NCBI RefSeq assembly: GCF_901000735.1 | Contig: NC_081544.1 | Span: 22,187,900 to 22,251,899 of the forward strand | Reading direction: 5' to 3' | Source of the DNA: Corylus avellana | Lineage: Eukaryota; Streptophyta; Magnoliopsida; Fagales; Betulaceae | Length of the DNA stretch: 64,000 nucleotides | Part shown: piece after piece, positions 21,368 through 33,034 of the stretch | Numbering within the stretch: the stretch's first letter is position 1 | Layout: each line of letters starts with the position of its first letter | The notes under the pieces: generated by a model | Databases searched by the model: none | The model's input: the letters and a program-made list of their open reading frames with translations, nothing else | What the model was told of the DNA's origin: nothing | Position numbers and translations under genes: made by a program

Positions 21368-22581
21368 GCCATTCAGGGACAAAAAATTATACATGAAAAT
21401 GACACATCAACTCCCCCTTTTTGTCTCTGAAGGACAAAAGGAAGCACAAAAAAATGGAATTCTAGAGTTAAAGAAAAAAACAACCAACCCATTAAATCTG
21501 AAATCAGTAGACACTAAACAAAAATAGTCCCATCACATAATGGCATTCGATTTGTAAGCAAAGCAAAAAAAAAAAAAAAAAAAAAAAAATTAGACTTGCC
21601 AAAAATTGTCATTGATTTGCTTCACATCTTGCTCTAAAGTCGTCAGGCGTTTGTTGATAGCTGATGTGGTATTTTTGTGACAAAAAATATCAATTATAAA
21701 ATTACCACTCGCAATAGGACGAATCTCGTAGGATAAGGCTATATTGAGGGTGTCGAACCTCAAGGACTGCAAGGGTTTTATTATCAAAATTCGAAAGATT
21801 AAAATTAACTTAATTAAAAAGAGAATTGATTTGATTTTTCAAAAAAAACTTAAAGTGCATGAAAATAAAAGAGATTTAAAATAAGAGAGAGTGTAGGGTA
21901 TTGACTTCACCTCTATTCGCACAACAATGGCTAATCACAATTAATCCCAGAAATTCATTATATGCAAGTTATAAATAAACAAGAAACTACCTTATTAAAG
22001 AATAAGTATAATCTATCTTTGGTTGGCACAGATCGTCCACCTAACCACTAAGATGCGGTACGACCCGTCTTCCCTAGGTATAAATTATCAAATTCTTTAA
22101 CAGGATATATACAATCAATGAATAAGTGTAACCCATCTTCGGTTAGCCGAACTGTCTACCTAAATTACACTAAACTAGGGTGTAGTACAATCCGTCTTCC
22201 CTAGGCATGGCCTATCAAATCATTTTTGATCATATGTCAATTAAACCCATTGTATAACCATCATCCTCATAATCACAGAAAACAAGAATGATTTGAGATC
22301 AATAAAAGTAAAATACTTTCTAAGACAAGAGAAGAATTTCACAAATATTGATTTTGGAATTTAAGAACAATTGTATTTAATAATTAAGAACATAATCAAA
22401 AGATAGCAATTCTCATAATTATACAATCAACATGCATAAATTGAAAATCTAGAAATTAAATACAATCAAACCATTGTGCTTGGATAGGGTTACATCAACA
22501 CTCCACGAAGGGGTTTAGCCGCTCATGATCTTCTAAGCTCCAAAGATAAATTTCTGATTTTTAGCTCTAGGAAGCGGTGTG
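21368..22581. other. 3' non-coding region of the SIRE-like element
   Basis: No convincing frame. It shows a repeated sequence: GTATAATCTATCTTTGGTTGGC (near 22007) and GTGTAACCCATCTTCGGTTAGC (near 22126), each followed by a CGTCTTCCCTAGG motif, a diverged direct repeat of about 120 bp. Confidence 0.45.
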
Positions 22582-22741
22582 TGTGACATTCTATAAATTT
22601 TATAGATTAAAATAATATTATAAAGCCTTTGTTTTATATATATATATGAGGACTCTTTTAGTTAGAAGAATATTAGTGGGGTTATTAGCCTATTACATAC
22701 TTGGGAGTTTTTATATTTATTGCTTAATAACAATAATAATT

Positions 22742-22782
<41 letters not shown>

Positions 22783-22796
22783 ACGTGTCCTTCAAC

Positions 22797-22942
22797 ATGC
22801 CCTTCATTTTGGCACATGTAATCCATGCAAATCAAGGAAAGCCACATACCCTTTTTCCTATAAAACAATGTGTCCTTCATTTTGGCACATGTAATCCATG
22901 CAAATCAATGAAAGCCACATACCCCCTTTTCTGTAAACCAAT
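22797..22942 (+). repeat. Two tandem units of about 73 bp
   Basis: GTGTCCTTCA...GGCACATGTAATCC...AAGCCACATACCC occurs twice in succession, with a partial third start at 22943. It lies just upstream of the TATAAATA of the LTR. Confidence 0.75.
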
Positions 22943-23728
22943 GTGTCCTTCAAGCCACATACTAGTACCGAGTACCAGTATAAATAAACTCCAACCTCTC
23001 CTTATTTCTCCCATCCTCTTCCAAGCCAATAAAACTGCCTCAAGCCTTCTCTTCCCTCAACTACGGTAATCCTTTCTCTCTTTCTAAATTTTGTAAGTAG
23101 AGTAGTTCCTGTGACTTTCAATTTGTTGCTGAGTTTCTGGTTCTGGTTTGGTTGACGAGATAGTTAGGAAACTATGGAAAGTTGACCCATTGTTTGGATG
23201 CTCTGATAGGACAGGAAATGGAAAACTTGACTTTGAATATTTCGTTGTTTAGTCTGACCATTTGTTTGCTTGCATATTATTATAGGAAGTTTTTAAGGAG
23301 TATAAATCAAACTGTTGCTTTTACGACTATTGAAAACTTGCATGGCTGTTTGTTATGGCATGATCCCGTGCAAGTATTCATTATTTGGTAGTTGTATATA
23401 CTACCTTGAGAAACTCCCATTGCAGTATTGTTCTGTGCGTGTTTCTAAATGCATTTGTTTCATTTGTGTATTTATATATGTAGCATTTTAGTCACTTTTG
23501 ATTATACCTCCTGACATGGCTTGAAATGTTGTTTTAGGATTCCCAGCTCATGTAAACGATATTTTGTAATGTTCATAGTAAAACACTAATCCTACATAAC
23601 TTTTGACTGCCTATCTTTACTTGCTACTTAGTATTAATGCGATGATCTCTGATAATTATTCCTTATTTGTTGTGATTTTCTTTTAAGTTCGCGTTTCCCC
23701 TATTCACCTTAATCGGGGGCGCGACAAG

Positions 23729-23729
<1 letters not shown>

Positions 23730-23763
<34 letters not shown>

Positions 23764-23807
23764 TTGTGTGTACACGTGTACATCATAATTGGGAGGAAAT
23801 ATTGGAT

Positions 23808-23842
<35 letters not shown>

Positions 23843-23970
23843 GTGCACAGCAGATTGGGAGAGAAATTGATATATGGGAATTATATGTATATATATATAT
23901 ACATACCTGTACTTGCTATCACACATGGGGACCGTACACCCACACCCACACACAAATATATATATATATA
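23730..23970. repeat. Microsatellite cluster (TA)n, (TG)n, (CA)n
   Basis: Repeated (TA)n blocks separated by short unique segments, including (TG)n at 23745 and (CA)n at 23939. Apparent open frames here (Tyr/Ile repeats) are artefacts of the repeat. Confidence 0.9.
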
Positions 23971-25913
23971 TATTAAAACTTGACTAAAGCTTTAAATACA
24001 CTTCTAAATTTATCTTTACAATTTATTTAGGTGAAAGGGCGGCTCGACCCAACCTAGCATCAAATCCAAGTAAGGGGACACAACACCAAAAACCCCAACA
24101 TATTTTATTATAAACCTTTTAGAAAAATGTTGGGGATTTTATAAATCATTCACATGATTTTTAATTGCACTTCCTTCCATAGTTTAATGACAAGTTTTAT
24201 TTATTCATATGTCATTGTTTAAGAATTTTCATGTTACAGTTACCATATTTCATGATCTATGCATAACTGCAATTATGAATGAAAAGAGCTCTCAAAATTC
24301 ATGGCACAGATGAATTTACAGATTATATAAAATGTTATATGTGCATTCAAGGCATAGCATACAGTTACAGATGAGCTTACAGATCATATGAAATGTTATA
24401 TGTGCATTCATGGTTTTAAATGTTTAACCCGAGACACGATTATAGTGACGATCGGTACCGCATAGGGTAGCAGGGCAAGCACACCGAAGGACGGTTACGA
24501 GAAGGTGTGTGCTACCGGCCAGGTGGCCTTCACCTAGGGAAGTTCCCAACCTGGTAGCTCTCCCCTGTGACGACAGGCTGAGCATATAGGTCCTTCGGGA
24601 CAAGCCAACGTGCGCTACTCACGATAAAAATTGTGGCGTCGGGTCAAAAGGGTAAAACAGCAGTTTTGAAAGAAAGAAAAAAGAAGTGCTTGTATATTTC
24701 ATAAGTCACTTAATATTCTTGTATTAATTGTCATTTAATTTATTTATTGTGCATAACATCTGCATTGCATGTTTTGTAGCATTTTGGTGTTGTGGCTACT
24801 TACTGAGTTATCGAACTCACCCATTTTCCCTTTAAAATTTTCAGATGTCGCTATACATTATAATTCTGAGGATGGGTATTCCCGTAGGTGTCCTTGCTAT
24901 TGAGGACCCTATTGTATGGCCCTATGCTTGGGATACCTGGACCTACTGCTTTGCGGAGTCGTAGGGGTGTTAGAGCTGGAGAGTCCAATGGGTTGCCAGA
25001 TCAAGCCATTGTTGTGCAAACTTTTGTTTTTGTAGACTGCACAATATTTTTTGTTATGTTTATATATAGGAGAACACTTGACACATGGGGAGGCTATAAC
25101 CGCCTATAGTAGTCACTTTTGATTATACCTCCAGACATGGCTTGAAATGTTGTTTTAGGATTCCCAGCTCATGTAAACGATATTTTGTAATGTTCATAGT
25201 AAAACACTAATCCTACATAACTTTTGACTGCCTATCTTTACTTGCTACTTAGTATTAATGCGATGATCTCTGATAATTATTCCTTATTTGTTGTGATTTT
25301 CTTTTAAGTTCGCGTTTCCCCTATTCACCTTAATCGGGGGTGTGACAGTGTGTCTTTTTTCTCAATGCTTAGAGGCCTATTTATAGGGCTTAGGAGAATC
25401 CTAGAAGCCCTAGTAATCCTATAAATTTCAGAGATTTAAGTCCAAGTCCAATTAGGATAAAGAAAACCTAAGTCCAAATCGGAATAGGATTCGCCCAGAA
25501 TTGCGTTCGTATCTTGCGGGGCGATTTTGGCATTGTGGAGCTCCGAATTAAGAAAATACTATTTCACAATGATTTGTATAAATTTGAGTTAGCTTTCCAA
25601 TGCCTCTTGAATCACCTCAATCAGATATTTGATCTAAAAGTTATGACCAAAATACCGAGACATATGCAGAATCCAAATTTGAATCCAATCCGATTTTGAC
25701 TCCAATTTGAGAAATTCCAAATTAATCCCTTCCTTTATTTGATTAAACTTAACCGTGATTGGTTAAGTTTAACCATATCTTCTAGGTCTTCCCAATGTGT
25801 GCTTTTAAGCCCAAAATCAATGGAATTAATTGCATCTTTATTTATAACATGAAAACAATAAAAACAAAACAAAATCAAACAAATAACAACGGTAAGGAAT
25901 TAACATATGCAAA

Positions 25914-26873
25914 TTAAGGGGCTTGAATGTGCAACATTCGGCGCTTATCAATAGCTTCGATGCTTTGACCTTGAGCTTGAAGTAAGTCAATTATTTTATT
26001 TAATTGACTGGAAACATCTGATGATCTCGAGGAGGATGCAGCTGGAGGATCTTGAACGATTGGAGGAGCATGGTCAGCTGGAGCGGGAAGCCTATGAAGT
26101 TGGGCATTGGACTTTATCACTGTTGCTTTTCCAAAGTAACCTTCAGGAGATTCCACATGTTCATTTGCAGCAATTTTAGGCAATGTGGCTTGCAAGATCT
26201 TTGTGATGAGGCCACCATATGGTAAGGCAATAGAATGATCTTCATGAAGCTCAATCATTGTCAATACCACATGAGTACATAAACAGAACTCAACACGGTT
26301 AATGATGCCATATATCATCATTGCTCGTTCAATGGTCACATGACTATTTCAAGATATTGGTCAGATATTTTGTAGCACAATCCGTGTTAACAGCCTCTCT
26401 AGAGCCCGCACATATCCAATGGGAATTTTGTTCTTGTCTTCGTCCCATACAAGCTCCCTACTTGGATTAAGAACCGCCATGATTTCAGCTTTAATTGGTT
26501 GTGGATCGGTCTCCAGAAATGGAAGCGGCTTCTCATTCGTTAATGGAATCCCAGTAACTTCACTTATCAACTCAGGAGTGATAGTGAGAGTTTTCCCGGA
26601 GACCTTGGTCTTGAATGACGAGTCACCAACCAAGTCAATATCTTCGATGTTGTAGGGGAATTCTCGAACTAACCGAGTGTATGCATTAACAGGAACGAAC
26701 AAAGATGTCCATTGATTGGCCTGGAATATCTCATAAATGAACTGAAAGGGTTCAACTCAAAGATCATTTTGATCCACTCACCGTACAATCACAATGTTGT
26801 GTGCCAGAATTTTGTCTTGTAGGATTGATTTTTCTTCTCGAGTGCGCTTCCTCCTAGGTGTGGATTCCGACAT
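25914..26873 (-). pseudogene. Extra ORF of the SIRE-like element (plant transposon-protein-like)
   Basis: The minus-strand ATG at 26873 begins MSESTPRRKRTREEKS, a basic stretch, then hits stops after about 30 codons. Homologous-looking sequence continues through LVREFPYNIEDIDLV, KTLTITPELISEVTGIPL and MIYGIINRVEFCLC. It ends in a Ser/Pro-rich tail with a short helical segment (SSQLNKIIDLLQAQGQ). The pattern of a short N-terminal basic region, an ITPE..I...GIPL motif and an internal ERAMMIYGII segment recalls the 'putative plant transposon protein' domain found in many plant genomes. I offer that from memory, not from a search. It lies between pol and the 3' LTR, where SIRE elements carry an additional ORF. 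It is broken by stops and at least one frameshift near 26345. Confidence 0.5.
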
Positions 26874-28716
26874 TGGATACACCATTTTCTGCAGTCACAC
26901 CCCAAAGAAGGAAGTAAATGGCAAAATAATAGCACAAATTACTTGAAGTAGTCATTTTGTCAAAACAATGATATGATTTGAAGCATGTGATCTCACAAAT
27001 GAGGTATATGCACCATAAACAAATTATAAATGTTGAACAACAAAAATAACTTATTTCAAGAAGAAAAACTGAGATAAGTGCAAAAAAGATTTCATTTAGA
27101 CATTTAATCGAACATGTGATAGGCATTGAGGTATTGATTATAACATTATGAGAAGAGTTCATGAATAATGAAAATACCTTGCCTAGGGACATCCCAACCA
27201 ACATCTAAAGACCAAAATATTGAACTAGAGCAATTTAATTAAAGAAATGTAGCAAAATTGCAAAAAGGAATCTTTGAGGCATTTTATCAAACACATGGTA
27301 TGCATAAAGATGTGGGCATGGAAAACACATGTGAAGATGAGTAACCCATTCCTAAGTACATCATAGTTTATGTATTTTGCTACAATCATATGAGAGAGAA
27401 AGAATTATCAATACCAATCAAGCAATCAAGCAATTCGGAATAGCACTTTGGAGCCCAACATTCACAACCTAGAATTTGATTCTAAACCAAATCTGAAAAG
27501 AATAAGGTAAGAAAACATACCTTGGGTGATGGAAGTTTTGAGCCTTTAAGTTGAAGGATGGAATCACAGAGAGAAAAAAATAAATAAATAACACAATGAA
27601 ATAAAAAAATTGAGGAATGAGTACTTCGGCCGAGAGAGAGAACAAGGAAATGGGAAAAAATAAGAGATTTCAGGTTTTAAAAAAAAAAACGCGATAGGCG
27701 TGTCCGGACAGGTAAGTGCCATATCCGGACATCCTCCCCCTCAATTTTAAAACAAAACTAAAAAATAAAACCTCCTTTTTTTTTAATTTAAAATTAAAAT
27801 ACAACTTGTATAGATATCCAATAACCCATGCATGTCCTTATGAATATCTTAACAATCCGGAGTGATCAACAAACTACACACACCATAAATGTACCATATG
27901 CATGAAGCATCATTTTTCTGTGAATTCAGCCAAGTAAGCAATAACTCAGAAAACTCATGCGAGGGTGTAGTGTGTAAAAACTCCTATTAAATAAGATTTC
28001 ATCAGTGGAAGGTAAATCTAGACAGACATTTAGTAAATGAAAGACAAACAGTCTGATTCAAGCCACAGTGAAACCTTATAATGTTAGGACCTAGAGTCCC
28101 TCATCTGATACACTCTCCCTGAGACTAATCATTCACTTTTCACCATGCTCTTTAATAACCATCTATTTCCGCAATGATTTGATCACTAATATTCTTTCTT
28201 TAGGGACATATAGAAGCAAACATAAGTCATTTGAGCATATTTTATGCCTTTTTTTTATTTTTTTTTATTTAAGAAAATGTCAAAATTTTTAGGAGCTAGG
28301 TTCAACTAACTAGTTGGTCAAGTGGATAGAAATGACACTACCTATCTTCCAAAAAAAACATGTTTGATCCGAATTCCCTAACACATATCAAAAATACAAA
28401 CTTAATGGGAGCAAATAGTGCACAACTTCGAACATGAGAAAAACTAACTCTTACTCCCTCAACAGTCTTCAGAAGAACAAGGTAGAGCATAAAACATATG
28501 AAGCATTAGATGTAAATTGGAGAATTATTGACCCCACTTATATGTAAAATATTCATTTGAGAACAATACATGAGAAATTGACTACCAAACAAGAATAAAA
28601 AAAATATCACAAAAATAACTGAACCAAAGAAAAAACAAAAGGCAAACAAAATGCCCTAGAACAGCGACGGAAAAATATCAATATGCTTAATTTCTAGGCA
28701 TGTTTTATGTATACAA
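26874..28716. other. Spacer between pol and extra ORF of the SIRE-like element
   Basis: No convincing gene. Two TCCGGACA motifs occur at about 27699 and 27726, the same motif as in the LTR array. A tRNA-like stretch near 28310-28370 was considered and not accepted. Confidence 0.5.
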
Positions 28717-31664
28717 TCATGAAAGATCGCATACACCAATAGCATTCCTGAGATATTCAAACCTAGATTCATCTAGAGGTTTAGTAAAAAGGTCAGCTAA
28801 TTGATGTTCAGTAGGCATAAATTCAAGAGATACCACCTGGGTCTCCACCAAGTCACGAATGAAATGATGACGAATGTTAATGTGTTTCGTGGGTGAATGT
28901 TGGATCGGATTCTTCGAGATGTTTATGGCACTAGTATTGTCACAGTAGACAATCATCTTCCCTTGAGCAAATCCATAGTCCGCAAGAAGTTGCTTCATCC
29001 AGATTAGCTGTGTGCAACAGCTCCCAGCAGCTATATATTCGGCCTCAGCAGTAGAAAGAGAGATGGAGTTTTGTTTCTTACTCATCCAAGCGACCAAGTT
29101 TGTACCCACATAAAAACATCCGCCAAATGTACTCTTTCGATCATCCGCATTACCGGCCCAGTCAGCATCAGAATATCCTGCAAGCTCAAGATTTGTGTTA
29201 GTAGAAAAATAAATCCCAAAATTGATGGTGCTATTTACATACCTGAGGATTCGTTTAACTGCTGTCAGATGAGATTACTTTGGATTAGCTTGAAATCGAG
29301 CACATACACTCACACTGAATGATATATCTGGTCGACTAGCTGTACGGTAGAGTAGACAGCCTATCATGCTTCTGTACAAGGTTTGGTTGAGACACAAAGA
29401 TACCTTTGTTGGATTGTTGGACTTGAAAACCTAGAAAGTAAGTCAATTCACCAATCATACTCATTTCGAACTCTTCTTTCATTTCCTTAGAGAATTGATG
29501 AGCATGTGAGTCGACCGTAGAGCCAAAAATAATGTCATCTACATAAATCTGGACAATGAGTAGTTGGCTGCCTTTCCTACGGATGAACAAGGTACGGTCA
29601 GCTTGTCCTCGGATGAACCCATGTTCAAGAAGATATGTAGTTAGACGTTCATACCATGCTCTCGGAGCTTGTTTCAATCCATAAAGTGCCTTTTTCAGCT
29701 TGTAAACATGTTCCGGATATGTTGGATCCTGAAACCCTTTTGGCTGAGCTACATACACTTCTTCTTGAAGAATGCCATTAAGAAAAGCACTCTTGACGTC
29801 CATCTGATACAATTTGATCTGGAGATGACATGAGATGCTCAACAAAATTCTGATGGATTCCAATCTGGCTACCGGTGCAAACGTCTCATCAAAGTCCACC
29901 CCTTCAACTTGAGTGTATCCTTGAGCATCCAATCGAGCCTTGTTTCTTACCACTGTACCATGCTCATCGTATTTATTCTTGAATATCTATTTAGTGCCGA
30001 TGATATTTTGATCTTTTGGTCTTGGAACCAAATTCCATACATCATTCCGAACAAACTGATTGAGTTCATCATGCATAGCAGCAACCCAACTCTCATCCTC
30101 TAATGCCTCATTAACTTTCTTTGGCTCAATTTGAGAAAGATAACAGGAATAAGAGACTTGATTAACCACCCTGTTTCGCAGTCGTAAACCTTCATTAACA
30201 TTTCCCAGCAAATTTTCTCTAGGGTGATTAAGTTTAACTTTGGAGGATGGTACATGAGAAACCATGTTTGGAACTGGTGAAGGAGTCATGTCTTCTGCAG
30301 CTGAAGATATTGACGTACGAACTGCTGAAACATTCAGACTAGGAGGTTCATGAGTCTTATCAGAAATATCAACTTGCTCCCCCTCAACATGAGGTTCTTC
30401 TTCCGCAAGGTGATCCTTGGTAGTTTCATCGTCGATGACAACATTGACTGATTCCATTACTGACTTGGTCCTTGTGTTATACACTAGACTAGCTCGACTT
30501 GTAGTGGAATACCCTAGAAAAATTCCTACGTCACTCTTCGCATCAAACTTCCCCAAGTTCTCCCTAGCACTAAGATTGTAGCACATACTTCCGAACACCC
30601 GAAAATATTTGACAGTGGGCTTCTTCCCTCGCCATAGCTCATACGGTGTCTTGGTAGTTGTTGGTCTAAGAAAAAGTCGATTTACAATATGACATGCCGT
30701 ATGGACTGCTTCTTCCCAGAAATGTTGTGCCAAATTCTTAGCATGTATCATGACTCTAGCAATTTCCTGAATGACTCTATTTTTCCGTTCGACTACCCCA
30801 TTTTGTTGAGGAGTTATGGGAGATGAGAATTCTTGTTTGATACCTTGTTAAGCATAAAAATCTTCAAAACTGGAATTCTCGAATTCTCTGCCATGATCAC
30901 ACTACGAATTCGTTTGATGAGACAATCTTGTTCATTTTGTATCTTATTGAACAAGATCTGAGCTTGTTCAAATGCCTCAGATTTCTCTCTTAACAAAATG
31001 ATCCATGTATATCGAGAGAAGTCATCTACGACCACCATAATGTATTTCTTGCCTCCCATACTAGCTGTCCGTGTAGGCCCCATGAGATCCATGTTAAGAA
31101 GCTCTAAGTTTCTAGAGGTAAAAATACTTGACATGGTCCTAATTGACATGGTCCACACTTTCCTTTATCAGCCAGATGAATCTTAGGTAAATTAGCTATG
31201 GCTTCTGTCTTTGAGACTTTGACCAGATCATGAAAATTTAGATGTCCCAGCCGTTGATGCCACAATTCTCCAGTGTCCAGGGTTGCCTTGTTGCATTTTA
31301 TCTGAGAACTTGAGGGGAGACAATAGCAGTTGTCAACAGTGCACTCTCCTCCCATCAACCATTTTCCTTGAGAATCAAAGATGCTGCATTTTTTCTTAGA
31401 AAACTGAACCACTAGATCATAATCACAAAACTGACTAATGCTCAATAAATTTGCCTTGAGTCCTTCAACATACAACACTTCTTGTGGAGTAGGAGCACCG
31501 AAAATTTCCACAATTCCTTGACCGATCACCTTCGATTTGCTACCATCTCCATAAATGATGCTTCCACCTCCTTTGCCTTCTTTAAGTTCTTTGAATAGAG
31601 ACTTATCACCTGTCATATGTTTGGAACAACCACTATCCAGAAACCAGAAACATGAGTTAAGCAC
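28717..31664 (-). pseudogene. SIRE-like pol: protease, integrase, reverse transcriptase, RNase H
   Basis: The order on the minus strand is colinear with copia pol. Protease WFLDSGCSKHMTG (near 31640); GAG-pre-integrase LWHQRLGHLNFHD; zinc pair CGPCQLG; integrase core LMGPTRT and VVDDFSRYTW (30814-31158); integrase C-terminal part with TPYELWRGKKPTVKYF (30650); RT from about 30100 with [30 protein letters not shown] and the catalytic [10 protein letters not shown]; RNase H 29109-28717 with LSTAEAEYIAAGS, CDNTSAINIS and LADLFTKPLDES. A TAG replaces a Trp codon at about 29986 (upstream of KNKYDEHG), and further frameshifts fall near 30830, 31130 and 29340. It is inactive. Confidence 0.88.
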
Positions 31665-33034
31665 ACTTAAGGCAGTATGAGCAACTAAGCATAGATGACC
31701 TTTCTTTTTAACCCAGACCTATTCCTTTTGAGGAGGTGTTTTCACATGATTGTCAATCAAATTAGACATACCTTTTACATCAACAGAATTTGACAAAGCT
31801 GCTAACTTCTCACTAATGAGTTTCACTTGAGCAGTTAAAACCTTTAATTGATTCCCAATTCCAGGTTCATCTAGTCTAGGGATATTCTACTGAGATCATG
31901 GTTGTTTAGCCCTAATTTGAAAACAATTTGGTCGAGTATGACCTTTGACACCACAGTGATAACACGTAGGGATAAACTTAGAATTAAAGCTAGTCCTTAC
32001 CGGAACCTTGAATTTTAACTTATTCTTCTTGGTCACATCTTCTGAGCTTTCTTTAGGTAAACACGAGTTCTCAATTACCACATCTTTCATTTTAGGTTTC
32101 ACAAACATAATCTTAGAAGTGGTAGCAACATTTGAAGAAAATGAATCAACATGTTTATTAAAACCCAATCCAGTCCTATCATATGAATGTTTCTGATTTC
32201 CTAACATTTGATTCAATTTATCACTAGAAAATTTCTTTAAATGATAATTTGAATCATTCAAATCCTTTTCCAGAGATTTAACTTTAGCAATCAGCATGAG
32301 GTTTTCAGAAGTCAAGGTGTTTCGAATAGCTAGACATTCATCCATAAATTTCATTAATCTCTCTTTCTCAAGTTCAGCTTCTTTCAAATTTTTTTAAATT
32401 TCTCCTATTCAGCTTGTTCAATTTATCACATTCCACAAACAAGTAATTATAAGCAGTTTGTAAATCCACCTCATCATCAGATTCAATTTCAGACTTGTTT
32501 AGCATATGAGGTGAGTTAACAGCCTTATAGCCATTATCATAAGAAGCAGTAAAAGCTAAATAATTCACTCCTCCTTCAACTTGTTCTTCGGATTTCTCAT
32601 CATCCGACTCATCACTCTGAGTGACATTAAAAGCTTTACCTTTGGACTTTTTTAGGTTTGCACATTCAATCCGAATATGACCCCGACCCCCACATTCATG
32701 ACATTTGCGTCCACTAGTAAACTTATCCTTCTGATCAGTCTCTAAGTTCTCTCGTGGATTACCTCTAACTTCACTATAGGTTTCACAGGAACTTTTGAGT
32801 CTCGATTGTTAAACTTTCCATTCATGGGTCTAAAGAATTTTCTAAATTTTTTAGCAAACATGGCAAATTCTTCATCATCCCCAGAATCCTCATCAGACGA
32901 GCCACAAGAATTAACTTTAACATTTTTTGCCTTAAAAGCAATGTTTTTAGTCTTCTTGTGTTTGGGTAGAATTAGCTCAAAAGTCTGAAGGGAACCTACA
33001 AGTTCTTCTACTCTCATAGTATCTAAGTCCTTGC

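Larger units (their letters stand above)
22582..25347 (+). mobile_element. Gypsy-type solo LTR with internal terminal duplication
   Basis: Starts TGTGACATTCTATAAATT and ends GGGGGTGTGACA. Flanked by GTGTG at 22577-22581 and 25348-25352 (5-bp target duplication). TATAAATA near 22980 is a plausible promoter, and TTACTGAGTTATCGAACTCA near 24801 is typical of late gypsy LTR sequence (by recall), giving plus orientation. The final 238 bp (25110-25347) is repeated at 23489-23726, ending in GGGGGCGCGACA. Between the two are long (TA)n/(TG)n tracts. No gag-pol domain is present. Confidence 0.72.

Noticed and set aside
23730..23983. Open frames with Tyr-Ile repeats
   Set aside because: They are translations of (TA)n and (TG)n microsatellites inside a nested LTR.
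28305..28375. tRNA-like sequence (GTTGGTCAAGTGG, then TTGATCCGAATTCC)
   Set aside because: Box spacing and flanks are too poor, and no A-tail or target duplication was found. A decayed SINE is possible but unsupported.
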